Shown: positions 16,817 through 25,197, counted from the first letter of the stretch. The stretch is 64,000 nt of DNA from Devosia limi DSM 17137 (GCF_900128975.1 NZ_FQVC01000012.1:48873-112872); one strand, 5' to 3'. Notes: a model not told the origin generated them from the sequence alone. Translations and numbers: made by a program.

Positions 16817-17653
16817 TTGTCCGTGACGACTGCTTCATCCGCCGCTATCGAGGACAAGGGCCCGCTGCCCGCCACGGTGGTTTCCGCCGCCGATCTCAGC
16901 CTGACCTTTGCCACCAATGACGGTCCTGTCCATGCGCTGAGCAATGTCAATCTCAGCATCGGCAAGGGGGAGTTCGTTTCCTTCATCGGCCCCTCCGGCT
17001 GTGGCAAGACCACGTTCCTGCGCACGATTGCCGATCTGGAACAGCCCACCTCCGGGACGCTGCTGATCAATGGCATGACCCCGCGCCAGGCCCGCGAAAA
17101 GCGCGCCTATGGCTATGTGTTCCAGGCCCCGGCGCTCTATCCGTGGCGCACCATCGAAAAGAATGTCGCCCTGCCGCTCGAAATCATGGGCTATTCCGCG
17201 GCCGAGCAGGCCGAGCGGATCAAGCGCACTATGGATCTGGTCAATCTCTCGGGCTTTGAGAAGAAATATCCCTGGCAATTGTCCGGCGGCATGCAGCAGC
17301 GCGCCTCCATCGCCAGGGCGCTGGCCTTCGATGCCGATCTCCTGCTGATGGACGAACCCTTCGGGGCGCTGGACGAGATCGTCCGCGATCACCTCAATTC
17401 CGAGCTGCTCAAGCTTTGGGCGCGCACCCAAAAGACCATCTGCTTTGTCACCCATTCCATTCCCGAGGCGGTCTATCTCTCGACCAAGATCGTGGTGATG
17501 AGCCCGCGCCCTGGCCGGGTCACCGACGTCATCGAGTCAACGCTCCCCGCCGAGCGCCCGCTCGATATCCGCGAAACCCCCGAATTCCTCGCCATCGCCG
17601 CCCGCGTGCGCGACGGCCTGCGGGCCGGACACTCCTACGAGGAGCACGCGTGA
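16817..17653 (+). CDS. ABC transporter ATP-binding protein (NMT1/ThiY-type importer)
   Basis: From TTG 16817, which has AAAGG eight bases upstream, the protein has 278 residues; TTG 16811, GTG 16823 or an ATG at 16769 are alternatives. It is the ATPase of a nitrate/taurine/pyrimidine-type importer: Walker A GPSGCGKTT, signature LSGGMQQRASIARAL, Walker B LLLMDEPFGALDE, and the H-loop THSIPEAVYLS. It would power two permeases and a periplasmic NMT1-like binding protein encoded just downstream. Its position after the pyrimidine-degrading enzymes suggests import of pyrimidines or their reduced forms. Confidence 0.88.
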   Translation: MSVTTASSAAIEDKGPLPATVVSAADLSLTFATNDGPVHALSNVNLSIGKGEFVSFIGPSGCGKTTFLRTIADLEQPTSGTLLINGMTPRQAREKRAYGYVFQAPALYPWRTIEKNVALPLEIMGYSAAEQAERIKRTMDLVNLSGFEKKYPWQLSGGMQQRASIARALAFDADLLLMDEPFGALDEIVRDHLNSELLKLWARTQKTICFVTHSIPEAVYLSTKIVVMSPRPGRVTDVIESTLPAERPLDIRETPEFLAIAARVRDGLRAGHSYEEHA

Positions 17654-17689
17654 TGGCGGCGCTTCCTTTGCCACTGTCAAAGTCGACAC

Positions 17690-17728
17690 ACTCCCCCCTG
17701 CGGGGAGAGATCAAGGGTGGCGTCTCGC
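17690..17728. repeat. Partial copy of an intergenic palindrome
   Basis: CTCCCCCCTGCGGGGAG followed by AGATCAAGGGTGGCG, in the 91-base gap between the ATPase and first permease genes. It resembles half of the 47-base perfect hairpin after sitD (51415-51461), so it is a shortened copy of that repeat family inside an operon. Confidence 0.6.
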
Positions 17729-17744
17729 AAAGGGAAGGCCACCG

Positions 17745-18641
17745 ATGAACAAAGCCTTCCCCATCATCATCGTCCTCATTGGCCTTCTCATCGTCTGGTA
17801 TGCCGCTGCCATCGGCATGAATGCGCAGTGGCAGAACGACGTTTACCGCCGCGCCGGTACCACCGATGTGCCCATGACCCAGTTCGTGCAGGATACCTGG
17901 AACCAGGAAAAGCCCGTGCTGCCCACCATGCACCAGGTTATGGGCGAACTCTGGAACACCACGGTTCTGGTTGCTCCCAACAAGCCGCGGAGCCTCTTGT
18001 TTCACGCCTGGGTGACCTTCTCGGCCACCGCTCTGGGTTTTCTCATGGGCTCGGTGCTCGGCATCGCGCTGGCCGTGCTGATCGTGCATAGCGAGGCGAT
18101 GAACCGCTCGCTGATGCCATGGATTGTTGCCAGCCAGACCATTCCCATTCTGGCGCTGGCGCCGCTGATCGTCGTCATCGGCTTCAATATCTTCACCGGC
18201 ACGCTGGGCATTCCCACCGATCCGGCGCGCCTGATGAGCAAGGCCATCATTTCGGCCTATCTGAGCTTCTTTCCGGTGGCGGTCGGCATGGTCAAGGGCC
18301 TGCGCAGTCCCGAAGCCATCCAGCTTGATCTGATGCACACCTATAATGCCTCGCCCAGCCAGACCTTCTGGAAGCTGCGCTGGCCCGCCTCGGTGCCCTA
18401 TCTGTTCACCTCGCTCAAGGTGGGCGTTGCCGCCAGCCTGGTGGGTGCCATTGTCGGCGAATTGCCGACCGGCGCAGTGGCTGGGCTTGGCGCGCGCCTG
18501 CTCGCCGGCTCCTATTACAGCCAGACCGTGCAGATCTGGTCGGCCCTGTTCGCCGCGTCCATCCTTGCGGCGATCCTGGTGATTTCCGTGGGCCTGGTCG
18601 AAAAACTGGTCGCCCGTCAGATGGGGGCACGTCCGGCATGA
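17745..18641 (+). CDS. ABC transporter permease 1
   Basis: A 298-residue inner-membrane permease with an N-terminal anchor helix, an unusual periplasmic insertion (about residues 25-75) and then the five-helix BPD_transp_1 domain. The EAA loop that contacts the ATPase is visible around QTFWKLRWPASVPYLFTSLKVGVAAS. It is followed by a second permease overlapping by four bases (ATGA). The pair forms the membrane channel of the NMT1-type importer. Confidence 0.88.
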   Translation: MNKAFPIIIVLIGLLIVWYAAAIGMNAQWQNDVYRRAGTTDVPMTQFVQDTWNQEKPVLPTMHQVMGELWNTTVLVAPNKPRSLLFHAWVTFSATALGFLMGSVLGIALAVLIVHSEAMNRSLMPWIVASQTIPILALAPLIVVIGFNIFTGTLGIPTDPARLMSKAIISAYLSFFPVAVGMVKGLRSPEAIQLDLMHTYNASPSQTFWKLRWPASVPYLFTSLKVGVAASLVGAIVGELPTGAVAGLGARLLAGSYYSQTVQIWSALFAASILAAILVISVGLVEKLVARQMGARPA

Positions 18642-19732
18642 GCCAGCTGCAATATTTTCTCGCTCTCGTCGCAGGTGGCCTCTGCACTGCCGGACTGGCA
18701 CTGAGCTTTGCCACCCCGCTGGAAACCGGCCTGCTGCTCAAGGCGTTCCTGGCCGTTGGCGCCTTCTCGCTGATCCGCTTATGGGTGCCGCTGGGCCTGT
18801 GGCTCGATGGCGCCATGGCCGTGCTCGGCGCAGTCGCCGTTCTGACCGCGCTCGGCGTCTATGTGCCGGCCCCGGCCTTCTTCTGGATGGCGCTGATTTC
18901 GGCCTGGCTGTTTGCCTGGCTGTTTGTCGAGCGGCTGTCCAGGGCGCTGGCCCCTGCCACGCGCGACAATGCCGGACTGGGCCTGCTCATCCCCATCGTC
19001 TTTGGCGTCACCATTCTTGTCGTCTGGGAGGTGGTGACCCGCGGCGCCAATGTGCCCCAGGTGATCCTGCCGCCGCCCTCGATGATCTGGGCCCGCATCA
19101 CCTCCAGCGTGCCGACGCTGCTGGCCGATTTCCAGCAGACCTTCCTCAAGGCGGTGCTCATCGGCTATGCGCTGGGCTGTGGGCTGGGCTTTGTCGTGGC
19201 GATCCTCATCGATCGCTCGCCCTTCTTCAAATCGGGCCTGTTGCCCCTCGGTAATTTCGTTTCAGCGCTGCCCATCGTTGGCGTGGCGCCGATCATGGTC
19301 ATGTGGTTCGGCTTCGACTGGCAATCCAAGGCCGCCGTCGTCGTCATCATGACCTTCTTCCCGATGCTGGTGAATACGGTGGCCGGTCTAAATGCCGCCT
19401 CCAGCATTGAGCGCGATCTGATGCGCACCTATGCCGCCAGTTACTGGCAAACGCTCTTGAAGTTGCGCTTGCCCGCAGCGGCGCCCTTCATCTTCAACGC
19501 CCTCAAGATCAACTCGACCCTGGCCTTGATCGGCGCAATTGTCGCAGAGTTTTTCGGGACCCCCATTGTGGGAATGGGCTTCCGGATATCGACCGAAGTC
19601 GGCCGGATGAATGTCGACATGGTATGGGCTGAAATCGCGGTGGCGGCTGTCGCGGGTTCGCTCTTTTACGGAGTGATCACCCTCATCGAGAGGGGTGTCA
19701 CTTTCTGGCATCCGTCTGTGCGTGGTGCATAG
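18638..19732 (+). CDS. ABC transporter permease 2
   Basis: A 364-residue permease, larger than usual because of about 110 extra N-terminal residues forming three to four hydrophobic helices before the conserved domain. The BPD_transp_1 region spans about residues 160-350, with its EAA loop near YWQTLLKLRLPAAAPFIFNALKINSTLAL. The start overlaps permease 1, so they are translated together. The extra helices are typical of some rhizobial two-permease systems of this family; their role is not evident. Confidence 0.87.
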   Translation: MSQLQYFLALVAGGLCTAGLALSFATPLETGLLLKAFLAVGAFSLIRLWVPLGLWLDGAMAVLGAVAVLTALGVYVPAPAFFWMALISAWLFAWLFVERLSRALAPATRDNAGLGLLIPIVFGVTILVVWEVVTRGANVPQVILPPPSMIWARITSSVPTLLADFQQTFLKAVLIGYALGCGLGFVVAILIDRSPFFKSGLLPLGNFVSALPIVGVAPIMVMWFGFDWQSKAAVVVIMTFFPMLVNTVAGLNAASSIERDLMRTYAASYWQTLLKLRLPAAAPFIFNALKINSTLALIGAIVAEFFGTPIVGMGFRISTEVGRMNVDMVWAEIAVAAVAGSLFYGVITLIERGVTFWHPSVRGA

Positions 19733-19760
19733 ACATGCCAAACTCAGGGGAAAGTCGAAT

Positions 19761-20753
19761 ATGAAGCATCTTCTTATCGGCGCGATGGCTGGCGCAATGA
19801 CGCTTGCGGCAGCACAGGGAGCATGGGCGCAGGACAATGTCACCCTGCAGCTCAAATGGGTCACCCAGGGCCAGTTCGCGGGCTACTACGTCGCCCAGGC
19901 CAAGGGCTTTTATGACGAGGAAGGTCTGACCGTCGAAATCAAGCCGGGCGGCCCCGATATCGCCCCCGAACAGGTGATCGCCGGCGGTGGTGCCGATGTC
20001 ATCACCACCTGGATGGCGGCGGGCCTGGCCGCGCGCGAACGCGGCGTGCCCCTGGTCAATATCGCCCAGCCGTTCAAGTCCTCGGGTCTTCTGCTCACCT
20101 GCCTCAAGGAAGCCGGCGTCGAAACCACCGCCGATTTCCCCGGCAAGACACTCGGCGTCTGGTTCTTCGGCAATGAATATCCGTTCTATGCCTGGATGGC
20201 CAAGCTGGGCCTGTCCACCGAGGGCGGGGCCGATGGCGTCGAAGTGCTGAAACAGGCCTTCAATGTCGATCCGTTGATCCAGAAGCAGGCCGCCTGCATT
20301 TCCACCATGACCTATAATGAATTCGGTCAGGTGCTGAAGGCCGGCATTACTCCAGAAGAGCTGACCGTCTTCAATTATCGCGATGAAGGCGTCGGCATGC
20401 TCGAAGACGGCCTCTATGTCATGGAAGACAAGCTGGCCGATCCCGCCTTTGTCGAGAAGATGACCAAATTCGTCCGCGCCTCGATGAAGGGCTGGGAATA
20501 TGCCCGCGCCAATCCCGAGGAAGCCGCCCAGATCGTGCTTGATAACGACATGACTGGCGCCATGACCCTGGAAGACCAGGTCTATCAGGTCTCCGAGATC
20601 AACAAGCTGACTGAAGGCTCTACCGGCGCCTTGGACGAAGCTGCCTATCGCCAGACCGTCGACACGCTGCTCTCGGCGGTCTCGCCGGATAACCCGGCCA
20701 TCACCAAGGAGCCCGAAGGCGCCTTCAGCCATGTGGTCACTGACGGCCTCTAA
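19761..20753 (+). CDS. NMT1/ThiY-like substrate-binding protein
   Basis: A 330-residue periplasmic protein. Starting at ATG 19761 gives a signal peptide MKHLLIGAMAGAMTLAAAQG with cleavage after AWA. The mature protein is NMT1/THI5-like: LQLKWVTQGQFAGYYVAQAKGFYDEEGL is the hallmark of ThiY-type pyrimidine-binding proteins, and GKTLGVWFFGNEYPFYAWM is the hinge-region motif. Relatives bind formylaminopyrimidine or riboflavin-type rings. In this pathway context uracil, thymine or dihydropyrimidines are the likely ligands, which is inference. It closes the operon and is followed by a terminator. Confidence 0.87.
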   Translation: MKHLLIGAMAGAMTLAAAQGAWAQDNVTLQLKWVTQGQFAGYYVAQAKGFYDEEGLTVEIKPGGPDIAPEQVIAGGGADVITTWMAAGLAARERGVPLVNIAQPFKSSGLLLTCLKEAGVETTADFPGKTLGVWFFGNEYPFYAWMAKLGLSTEGGADGVEVLKQAFNVDPLIQKQAACISTMTYNEFGQVLKAGITPEELTVFNYRDEGVGMLEDGLYVMEDKLADPAFVEKMTKFVRASMKGWEYARANPEEAAQIVLDNDMTGAMTLEDQVYQVSEINKLTEGSTGALDEAAYRQTVDTLLSAVSPDNPAITKEPEGAFSHVVTDGL

Positions 20754-20780
20754 GGCGGTTCAAGCCAGGTTGACAGGATA

Positions 20781-20804
20781 AGGCGGGGGCAACCCCGCCT
20801 TTTT
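20781..20804 (+). terminator. Rho-independent terminator after the pyrimidine transporter
   Basis: AGGCGGGG, a GCAA tetraloop and CCCCGCCT form an eight-base-pair stem followed by TTTT and CTTTG. It ends the pyrimidine catabolic operon. Confidence 0.9.
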
Positions 20805-20830
20805 CTTTGTTCGGTTCGCGGTGACTTACT

Positions 20831-20856
20831 GGAACAAAACGCGCGCCCCGTCAGTT
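20831..20856 (+). promoter_or_regulatory. EcfG-type general stress promoter
   Basis: GGAAC (20831-20835), a 17-base spacer, and AGTT (20853-20856) fit the alphaproteobacterial EcfG promoter pattern GGAAC-N16/17-CGTT with one mismatch. It lies about 40 bases before a 24-residue membrane protein gene, at sensible spacing. If real, it puts the following three genes under the general stress response. Confidence 0.6.
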
Positions 20857-20893
20857 GTCCTGACCTAACCGTCAACAAACAAGGGCTCACCCC

Positions 20894-20968
20894 ATGAACT
20901 CGATCATTTATCTCGTCGGCCTCGTCGTGATCGTCATGGCCATCCTGTCGTTCATCGGCCTCGCTTGA
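20894..20968 (+). CDS. 24-residue hydrophobic micro-protein
   Basis: ATG 20894 to TGA 20968 encodes 24 residues beginning MNSIIYLVGLVVIVMAILSF, almost entirely one transmembrane helix. Near-identical short proteins of the form MNSIIYLVGL..V.AILSF.GL are, as far as I recall, common but usually unannotated in alphaproteobacteria. It sits between an EcfG-like promoter and a larger membrane protein gene starting 34 bases later, so it is probably a stress-induced small membrane protein. Its molecular role is unknown. Confidence 0.7.
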   Translation: MNSIIYLVGLVVIVMAILSFIGLA

Positions 20969-21002
20969 ACTCGGGACGCACCCATTTACTGGAGAAAACG
21001 CC

Positions 21003-21887
21003 ATGACCATTGACGCCCCGGCTGGAATAGCCGTCGTCGAGACGACATCATCCGCCCGTGACCAGTCCTCCTATGTCGACTGGCCGGCGGTGATTGCTGG
21101 CATCGTGCTGGCTTCCGCCATTTCCATCGTCCTGCTCAGCTTCGGCTCGGCTGTCGGGCTGAACTTCCTTGACTTCAACGCCCGCGAAGGCGCCTCGCCG
21201 ATCTTTATCGGCATTGCCGCCGGCACCTGGCTGATCTGGGTTCTCGTCTCCAGCCTGATGGCGGGTGGCTATCTGACCGGTCGTCTGCGCCGTCGCAATT
21301 TCGACGCCACCGAAGACGAGAGCGATCTGCGCGACGGGGCTCATGGCCTTCTCGTCTGGGCCGGCTCGGCCGTGCTCGGCGCGGTGCTCGCCGTTGCCGG
21401 TGTCGGTGCAGTCGGCAATGCTGCGGGGCTCGCTGCCGCCACCGCGACGCAGGCCGCTTCCAACGGCGCCGAAGGCTCGCTCGATCCCAATGCCTATTTC
21501 GTCGATACGCTGTTCCGCTCGAGCCAGCCGGTCGATGCTGCGCTGGCCCGTGATGAAGCCGGTCGGATCTTTACAATGGCCGCCCTGGGTGACGGCACTG
21601 TCGCTGCCGAAGACCGCGCCTATCTGGCCAATGTGGTTGCCGCCAATACCGGCATTCCCCCCGAAGAGGCGACCGCCCGCGTCGATCAGGTGATCGCCAA
21701 TGTCGAGGCTGCCCGCCAGAACGCTCTGGAGGCCGCCCGCATTGCCCGCAATACCGGCATCATCGCGGCGTTCCTGCTGGCCGCATCGCTGCTGATCGCT
21801 GCCATCGGTGCCTATTGGGCGGCCCAGAAGGGTGGCAATCACCGCGACAGCAACACCATGTTCGCCGACATCTTCCGTCGCTTCTAA
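21003..21887 (+). CDS. Membrane protein of unknown function (PhnA-like annotation in relatives)
   Basis: A 294-residue protein with four predicted helices: about residues 28-48 (VIAGIVLASAISIVLLSFGSA), 65-90, 115-140, and a last one near 255-275 (IIAAFLLAASLLIAAIGAYWAA). It has a cytoplasmic charged loop (GRLRRRNFDATEDESDLRDG) and a long acidic extracytoplasmic region. Similar rhizobial proteins are often labelled PhnA-like without evidence. It lies between two micro-membrane-protein genes, and all three probably form one unit behind an EcfG-type promoter. I cannot name a biochemical function. Confidence 0.75.
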   Translation: MTIDAPAGIAVVETTSSARDQSSYVDWPAVIAGIVLASAISIVLLSFGSAVGLNFLDFNAREGASPIFIGIAAGTWLIWVLVSSLMAGGYLTGRLRRRNFDATEDESDLRDGAHGLLVWAGSAVLGAVLAVAGVGAVGNAAGLAAATATQAASNGAEGSLDPNAYFVDTLFRSSQPVDAALARDEAGRIFTMAALGDGTVAAEDRAYLANVVAANTGIPPEEATARVDQVIANVEAARQNALEAARIARNTGIIAAFLLAASLLIAAIGAYWAAQKGGNHRDSNTMFADIFRRF

Positions 21888-21911
21888 CCCAGCTAACGAA
21901 AGGACAAATCC

Positions 21912-21989
21912 ATGTTTCGAGGTATTGGCCTGTGGCTGCTCGGCGTGCCGATCTGGTTGATCATCATCATCATTTTCTTCCTGAACTAG
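21912..21989 (+). CDS. 25-residue hydrophobic micro-protein
   Basis: ATG 21912 to TAG 21989 encodes 25 residues starting MFRGIGLWLLGVPIWLIIII, a single membrane helix with a basic N terminus. It follows the 294-residue membrane protein by 24 bases and has an AAAGGACAA ribosome site. Short proteins of this type (MFRGIGLWLLGVP) recur in alphaproteobacteria, which supports a real gene. Function is unknown. Confidence 0.7.
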   Translation: MFRGIGLWLLGVPIWLIIIIIFFLN

Positions 21990-21997
21990 GAAGAATG

Positions 21998-22023
21998 ACG
22001 GCGGGGCAAGTCCCCGCCGTTTC
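21998..22023. terminator. Terminator shared by the micro-protein unit and truB
   Basis: ACGGCGGGG, a CAAGT loop and CCCCGCCGT form a nine-base-pair stem with TTT on the right. It lies between the rightward micro-protein gene and the leftward truB stop, so it may serve both directions. Confidence 0.8.
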
Positions 22024-22028
22024 GCTGA

Positions 22029-22931
22029 TCAGTTGAACACCCGCCTGGGCTGGAACTGGCCGAATTCGACCCAGCCCGTCGCCAGCACCTGTCCGCCGAA
22101 ACTGGCCCAGGCATCGTCCAGCGTCACCGGCGCGCCCGCACCGGTCAGCAAGACCGAATTGCCATGGCGCACGGCGGCAGCCTGGGTCGGATTGAGCCGC
22201 AGTTCCGGCAGGCCGGCAAGGCTGTCGGCCACCGGGCGCAGCAGCGCATCGCGCGCTTCGCCTTCCACCGCTTCCAGCATCTCGATGGTGATCGACTGGG
22301 TATCGGTAAACGGGCCGACGGCGGCGCGATGCAGCATTGACACATGTCCCCGCGTGCCCAGCCGCTCGGCAATGTCGCGCGCCAGCGAACGCACATAGGT
22401 GCCCTTGCCGCAGGTCACTTCAAGGATTGTCGTCTCGCTGCCATGGCTGACCAGGCTGATTGCGTCGACGCGGATTTCGCGCGCTGCCAGTTCCACCGCT
22501 TCGCCGGCACGGGCCAGGTCGTAGGCGCGCTCGCCATCGATCTTGAGCGCTGAAAAAATCGGCGGCACCTGCGAGAACAGCCCGACAAATTCGGGCAAGA
22601 CCGCTTCGAGTTCGGCCTGCGACGGGCGATGCTCGGAGGTCGCCACGACGCTGCCTTCGGTGTCGTCGGTGGTGGTGCTGCTGCCCCAGGCGATGGCAAA
22701 GCGGTAGATCTTGGTGCCGTCCTGCACATAGGGCACGGCCTTGGTGGCCTCCCCCAGGGCGATCGGCAGGATGCCGGTGGCCAGCGGGTCGAGCGTGCCG
22801 GCATGACCGGCCTTGGCGGCGCCAAACAGCCAGCGCACCTTGCCCACGGCCTGGGTCGAGGTCATGTCATAGGGCTTGTTGAGGATCACCCAACCCGAAA
22901 TGGCGCGTTTGACGCGCTTGGGGGCGCTCAA
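22029..22931 (-). CDS. truB: tRNA pseudouridine(55) synthase TruB
   Basis: A 300-residue cytoplasmic enzyme that converts U55 of the tRNA T-loop to pseudouridine. The catalytic motif [23 protein letters not shown] (about residues 41-63) includes the essential Asp, preceded by the family N terminus [19 protein letters not shown]-terminal PUA-like segment follows. It overlaps rbfA by four bases and is translated with it. In most relatives truB lies in the nusA-infB-rbfA-truB-rpsO-pnp cluster; here only rbfA accompanies it. Confidence 0.95.
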   Translation of the reverse strand: MSAPKRVKRAISGWVILNKPYDMTSTQAVGKVRWLFGAAKAGHAGTLDPLATGILPIALGEATKAVPYVQDGTKIYRFAIAWGSSTTTDDTEGSVVATSEHRPSQAELEAVLPEFVGLFSQVPPIFSALKIDGERAYDLARAGEAVELAAREIRVDAISLVSHGSETTILEVTCGKGTYVRSLARDIAERLGTRGHVSMLHRAAVGPFTDTQSITIEMLEAVEGEARDALLRPVADSLAGLPELRLNPTQAAAVRHGNSVLLTGAGAPVTLDDAWASFGGQVLATGWVEFGQFQPRRVFN

Positions 22932-23353
22932 GACTGGTTCTCGTCCCGATCTTGATTTTCATCGTCGTCTTGCAGATCGCGCGCCACCTTGTCCGAGCGC
23001 AGCAAGGCGTCGATGCGCGCCGCTTCCTCGAAGGTATCATCGACGAAGAACCGCAGTTCGGGGGCGAATTTCAGATTGAGCTGCGGCGCCACCTGTCCAC
23101 GAATGAACTTGCGGTGGCGATTGAGCGCCGCGACGATTTCCTCGGCATGCTGGCCGCCCAATGGCATCACATAGGCATCGGCAATCTTGAGGTCATTGGT
23201 CATGCGCACTTCGGGCACGGTGATCACGGCGCCGCGCATCGCGTCGTCCTCGATATCGCCGCGCGCGAAAATACTTGCCAGGGCGTGGCGAACGAGTTCG
23301 CCGACGCGCAGCATGCGCTGGGTAGGCCCGGTGGACTTATGGTCTTTGCTCAT
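22928..23353 (-). CDS. rbfA: 30S ribosome-binding factor RbfA
   Basis: A 141-residue RbfA with a KH-type fold that helps mature the 5' end of 16S rRNA in 30S assembly. Visible family blocks are [24 protein letters not shown] at the N terminus, [22 protein letters not shown] in the middle (the sequence reads ITVPEVR) and a LNFAPELRF-like strand ([22 protein letters not shown]). Its C-terminal tail is short and acidic. It starts at 23353, 59 bases after a leftward 2-hydroxyacid dehydrogenase gene, without infB upstream. Confidence 0.94.
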   Translation of the reverse strand: MSKDHKSTGPTQRMLRVGELVRHALASIFARGDIEDDAMRGAVITVPEVRMTNDLKIADAYVMPLGGQHAEEIVAALNRHRKFIRGQVAPQLNLKFAPELRFFVDDTFEEAARIDALLRSDKVARDLQDDDENQDRDENQS

Positions 23354-23412
23354 TGGCTCGATCTAAGCGCTTGGGGCTTTTTCGTCAATCCACGCAGCTG
23401 CGCGGCGCGCGG

Positions 23413-24438
23413 TCAGGCGAGCGTATTGCGGCCCAGCCCATGGCGGCCATCGGGCAGCACCCGGTGCGGCGGCTGGTGTCCATCCATGAAGGTGCGGATA
23501 TTGACGATCACCGTCTCGCCCATCTCGATCCGCGCTTCCAGCGTCGCCGACGCCATATGCGCTGTCAGCACCACCTTGTTGGCCTCGGCCAGCGCCAGCA
23601 GCCGTGCATTGATCCCGCTGCGGTTCTCGAATACGTCCAGCGCCGCCCCGCTCAGATGCCCGCGCTCGATTTCGGCGACCAGCGCATTCTCGTCGATCAG
23701 CTCGGGACGCGACACATTGACCACAAAGCTGCCCTGCTTCATCCGGCCCAACCGCTCGGCGCTCAGGATGTGATAGGTCTCGCGGGTATGGGGCGTATGC
23801 AACGAAACTATGTCGACGGCTTCGATCATCGCATCGAGGTCGGGCCAATAAGTGGCCTCAAGCGGTTCTTCCACCCCGGGCGGCCGTCGGTTGCGCGAGA
23901 AATAGTGAATGTTGAGGCCAAAGGCCTTGGCTCGTTGCGCCACGGCCGTGCCGATGCGGCCCATGCCGACAATGCCCAGGGCCTTGCCCCGCAGCCGCCG
24001 GCCCAGCATCGAGGTCGGCGACCAGCCGGCCCATTCCCCATCACGCACCAGCATCTGGGTGCCTTCGACCAGCCGGCGCGGCAGCGCCAGCATCAGCACC
24101 ATGGCCATATCGGCGGTGTCTTCGGTCAGAACGCTGGGGGTATTGGTCACGGTCAGACCCGCCGCCCAGGCCGCTTCAACATCAATATTGTCGATGCCAT
24201 TGCCAAACTGGGCGATCAGCCGCACCGATCTGGGCAGGCGGGCGATCAATCCGGCGTCGATCCTGTCGGTGATCGAGGAAACCAACACATCCTTGCCCTG
24301 CAGCCCCGCCACAATATCGTCACCGGTCAGCGCCACATCGGCTTCATTCACATCGGTTTCAAACAGCGTTCCCATGCGCGCCTCGATCGATTCGGGCAGG
24401 CGTCGGGTCACCAGAATTTTGGGTTTGGAGCTGGTCAT
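23413..24438 (-). CDS. D-isomer-specific 2-hydroxyacid dehydrogenase
   Basis: A 341-residue NAD(P)-dependent dehydrogenase of the glyoxylate/hydroxypyruvate reductase group. The Rossmann motif is GIVGMGRIGTAVAQRAKAFG. The catalytic Arg is in VNVSRPELIDENAL (usually ARGxxVDE, so the residues after Arg differ), the Glu in DVFENRSGIN, and the His in LTAHMASAT. It would reduce glyoxylate or a similar 2-oxoacid. It is upstream of rbfA on the same strand and may be co-transcribed. The 5' region holds a GC-rich hairpin. Confidence 0.88.
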   Translation of the reverse strand: MTSSKPKILVTRRLPESIEARMGTLFETDVNEADVALTGDDIVAGLQGKDVLVSSITDRIDAGLIARLPRSVRLIAQFGNGIDNIDVEAAWAAGLTVTNTPSVLTEDTADMAMVLMLALPRRLVEGTQMLVRDGEWAGWSPTSMLGRRLRGKALGIVGMGRIGTAVAQRAKAFGLNIHYFSRNRRPPGVEEPLEATYWPDLDAMIEAVDIVSLHTPHTRETYHILSAERLGRMKQGSFVVNVSRPELIDENALVAEIERGHLSGAALDVFENRSGINARLLALAEANKVVLTAHMASATLEARIEMGETVIVNIRTFMDGHQPPHRVLPDGRHGLGRNTLA

Positions 24439-24543
24439 GCGTTCCGGAATGAGGTGGGGCGGGCGCTTGCCGGACGCCCCTTTTCAGTGACCATTAAGGA
24501 TCATCGCGTAGTGATAGGGCAATTCCGTTCCTTCTGCAAAGTC

Positions 24544-25137
24544 ATGATTGACCATATCGGTGGCCTAGTGTTTGCCCCCTCCCGCCACAATCTGAGCCGC
24601 GCCATCACCCGCCTTGTCGCGGTATGCCTGGCCATGCTCACCATGGCCTTGTCCGTGCCAGCCTTTGCGCAGGCCAACAATCCCAGTGGATTACCGCTGC
24701 CGCGCTTCGCCTCGACCCGGTCGACGCCCATCAATGTGCGGGTCGGTCCCGGCACCAAATATGAAGTCGCCTGGGTCTATCTCAAGGCTGGCATGCCGGT
24801 CGAAATCGTCCAGGAATTCGATACCTGGCGCAAGATTCGCGATGTCGATGGCGACGAGGGCTGGGTCCACCAGAATCTCTTGTCCGGCAATCGCGTCGGT
24901 TATGTCACCCCACTGATGGCCAATGCCGAAATCGCGCTGCGCGCCAGGCAAAGCGACGACAGTGGCGAACGCGCCCGACTTGGCCCGGGCCTGCGCGTCG
25001 CCATCAAGGAATGCGACGGTTCCTGGTGCGAAGTCTCGGCCACCCACCAGCCCGAAGGCGGCCGCTCCTCCACCTATTCCGGCTACCTCCGCCAGGAGGA
25101 ACTCTGGGGCGTCTATCCAAACGAGGAATTCGACTAG
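24544..25137 (+). CDS. Exported SH3-domain protein
   Basis: From ATG 24544 the protein has 197 residues with an N-terminal signal peptide (RAITRLVAVCLAMLTMALSVPAFA). The frame is open far upstream, but that part is antisense to the 2-hydroxyacid dehydrogenase and not credible. The mature protein has two bacterial SH3-like repeats: NVRVGPGTKYEVAWVYLKAG with a DEGWVHQNLLSG end, and a second region ending YLRQEELWGVYP. Such periplasmic SH3 proteins bind peptidoglycan or other envelope components. No neighbour suggests a more exact role. Confidence 0.8.
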   Translation: MIDHIGGLVFAPSRHNLSRAITRLVAVCLAMLTMALSVPAFAQANNPSGLPLPRFASTRSTPINVRVGPGTKYEVAWVYLKAGMPVEIVQEFDTWRKIRDVDGDEGWVHQNLLSGNRVGYVTPLMANAEIALRARQSDDSGERARLGPGLRVAIKECDGSWCEVSATHQPEGGRSSTYSGYLRQEELWGVYPNEEFD

Positions 25138-25197
25138 CTTTTGGCTGTGCCGCGTGCCGGTCCATGTCCTTTGTCTAGTTCCTGTGTTCCCCCAAAC

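Noticed and set aside
23353..24543. Upstream extension of the SH3 protein frame
   Set aside because: The frame is open for about 400 codons but is antisense to the 2-hydroxyacid dehydrogenase; a signal peptide fits a start at 24544.
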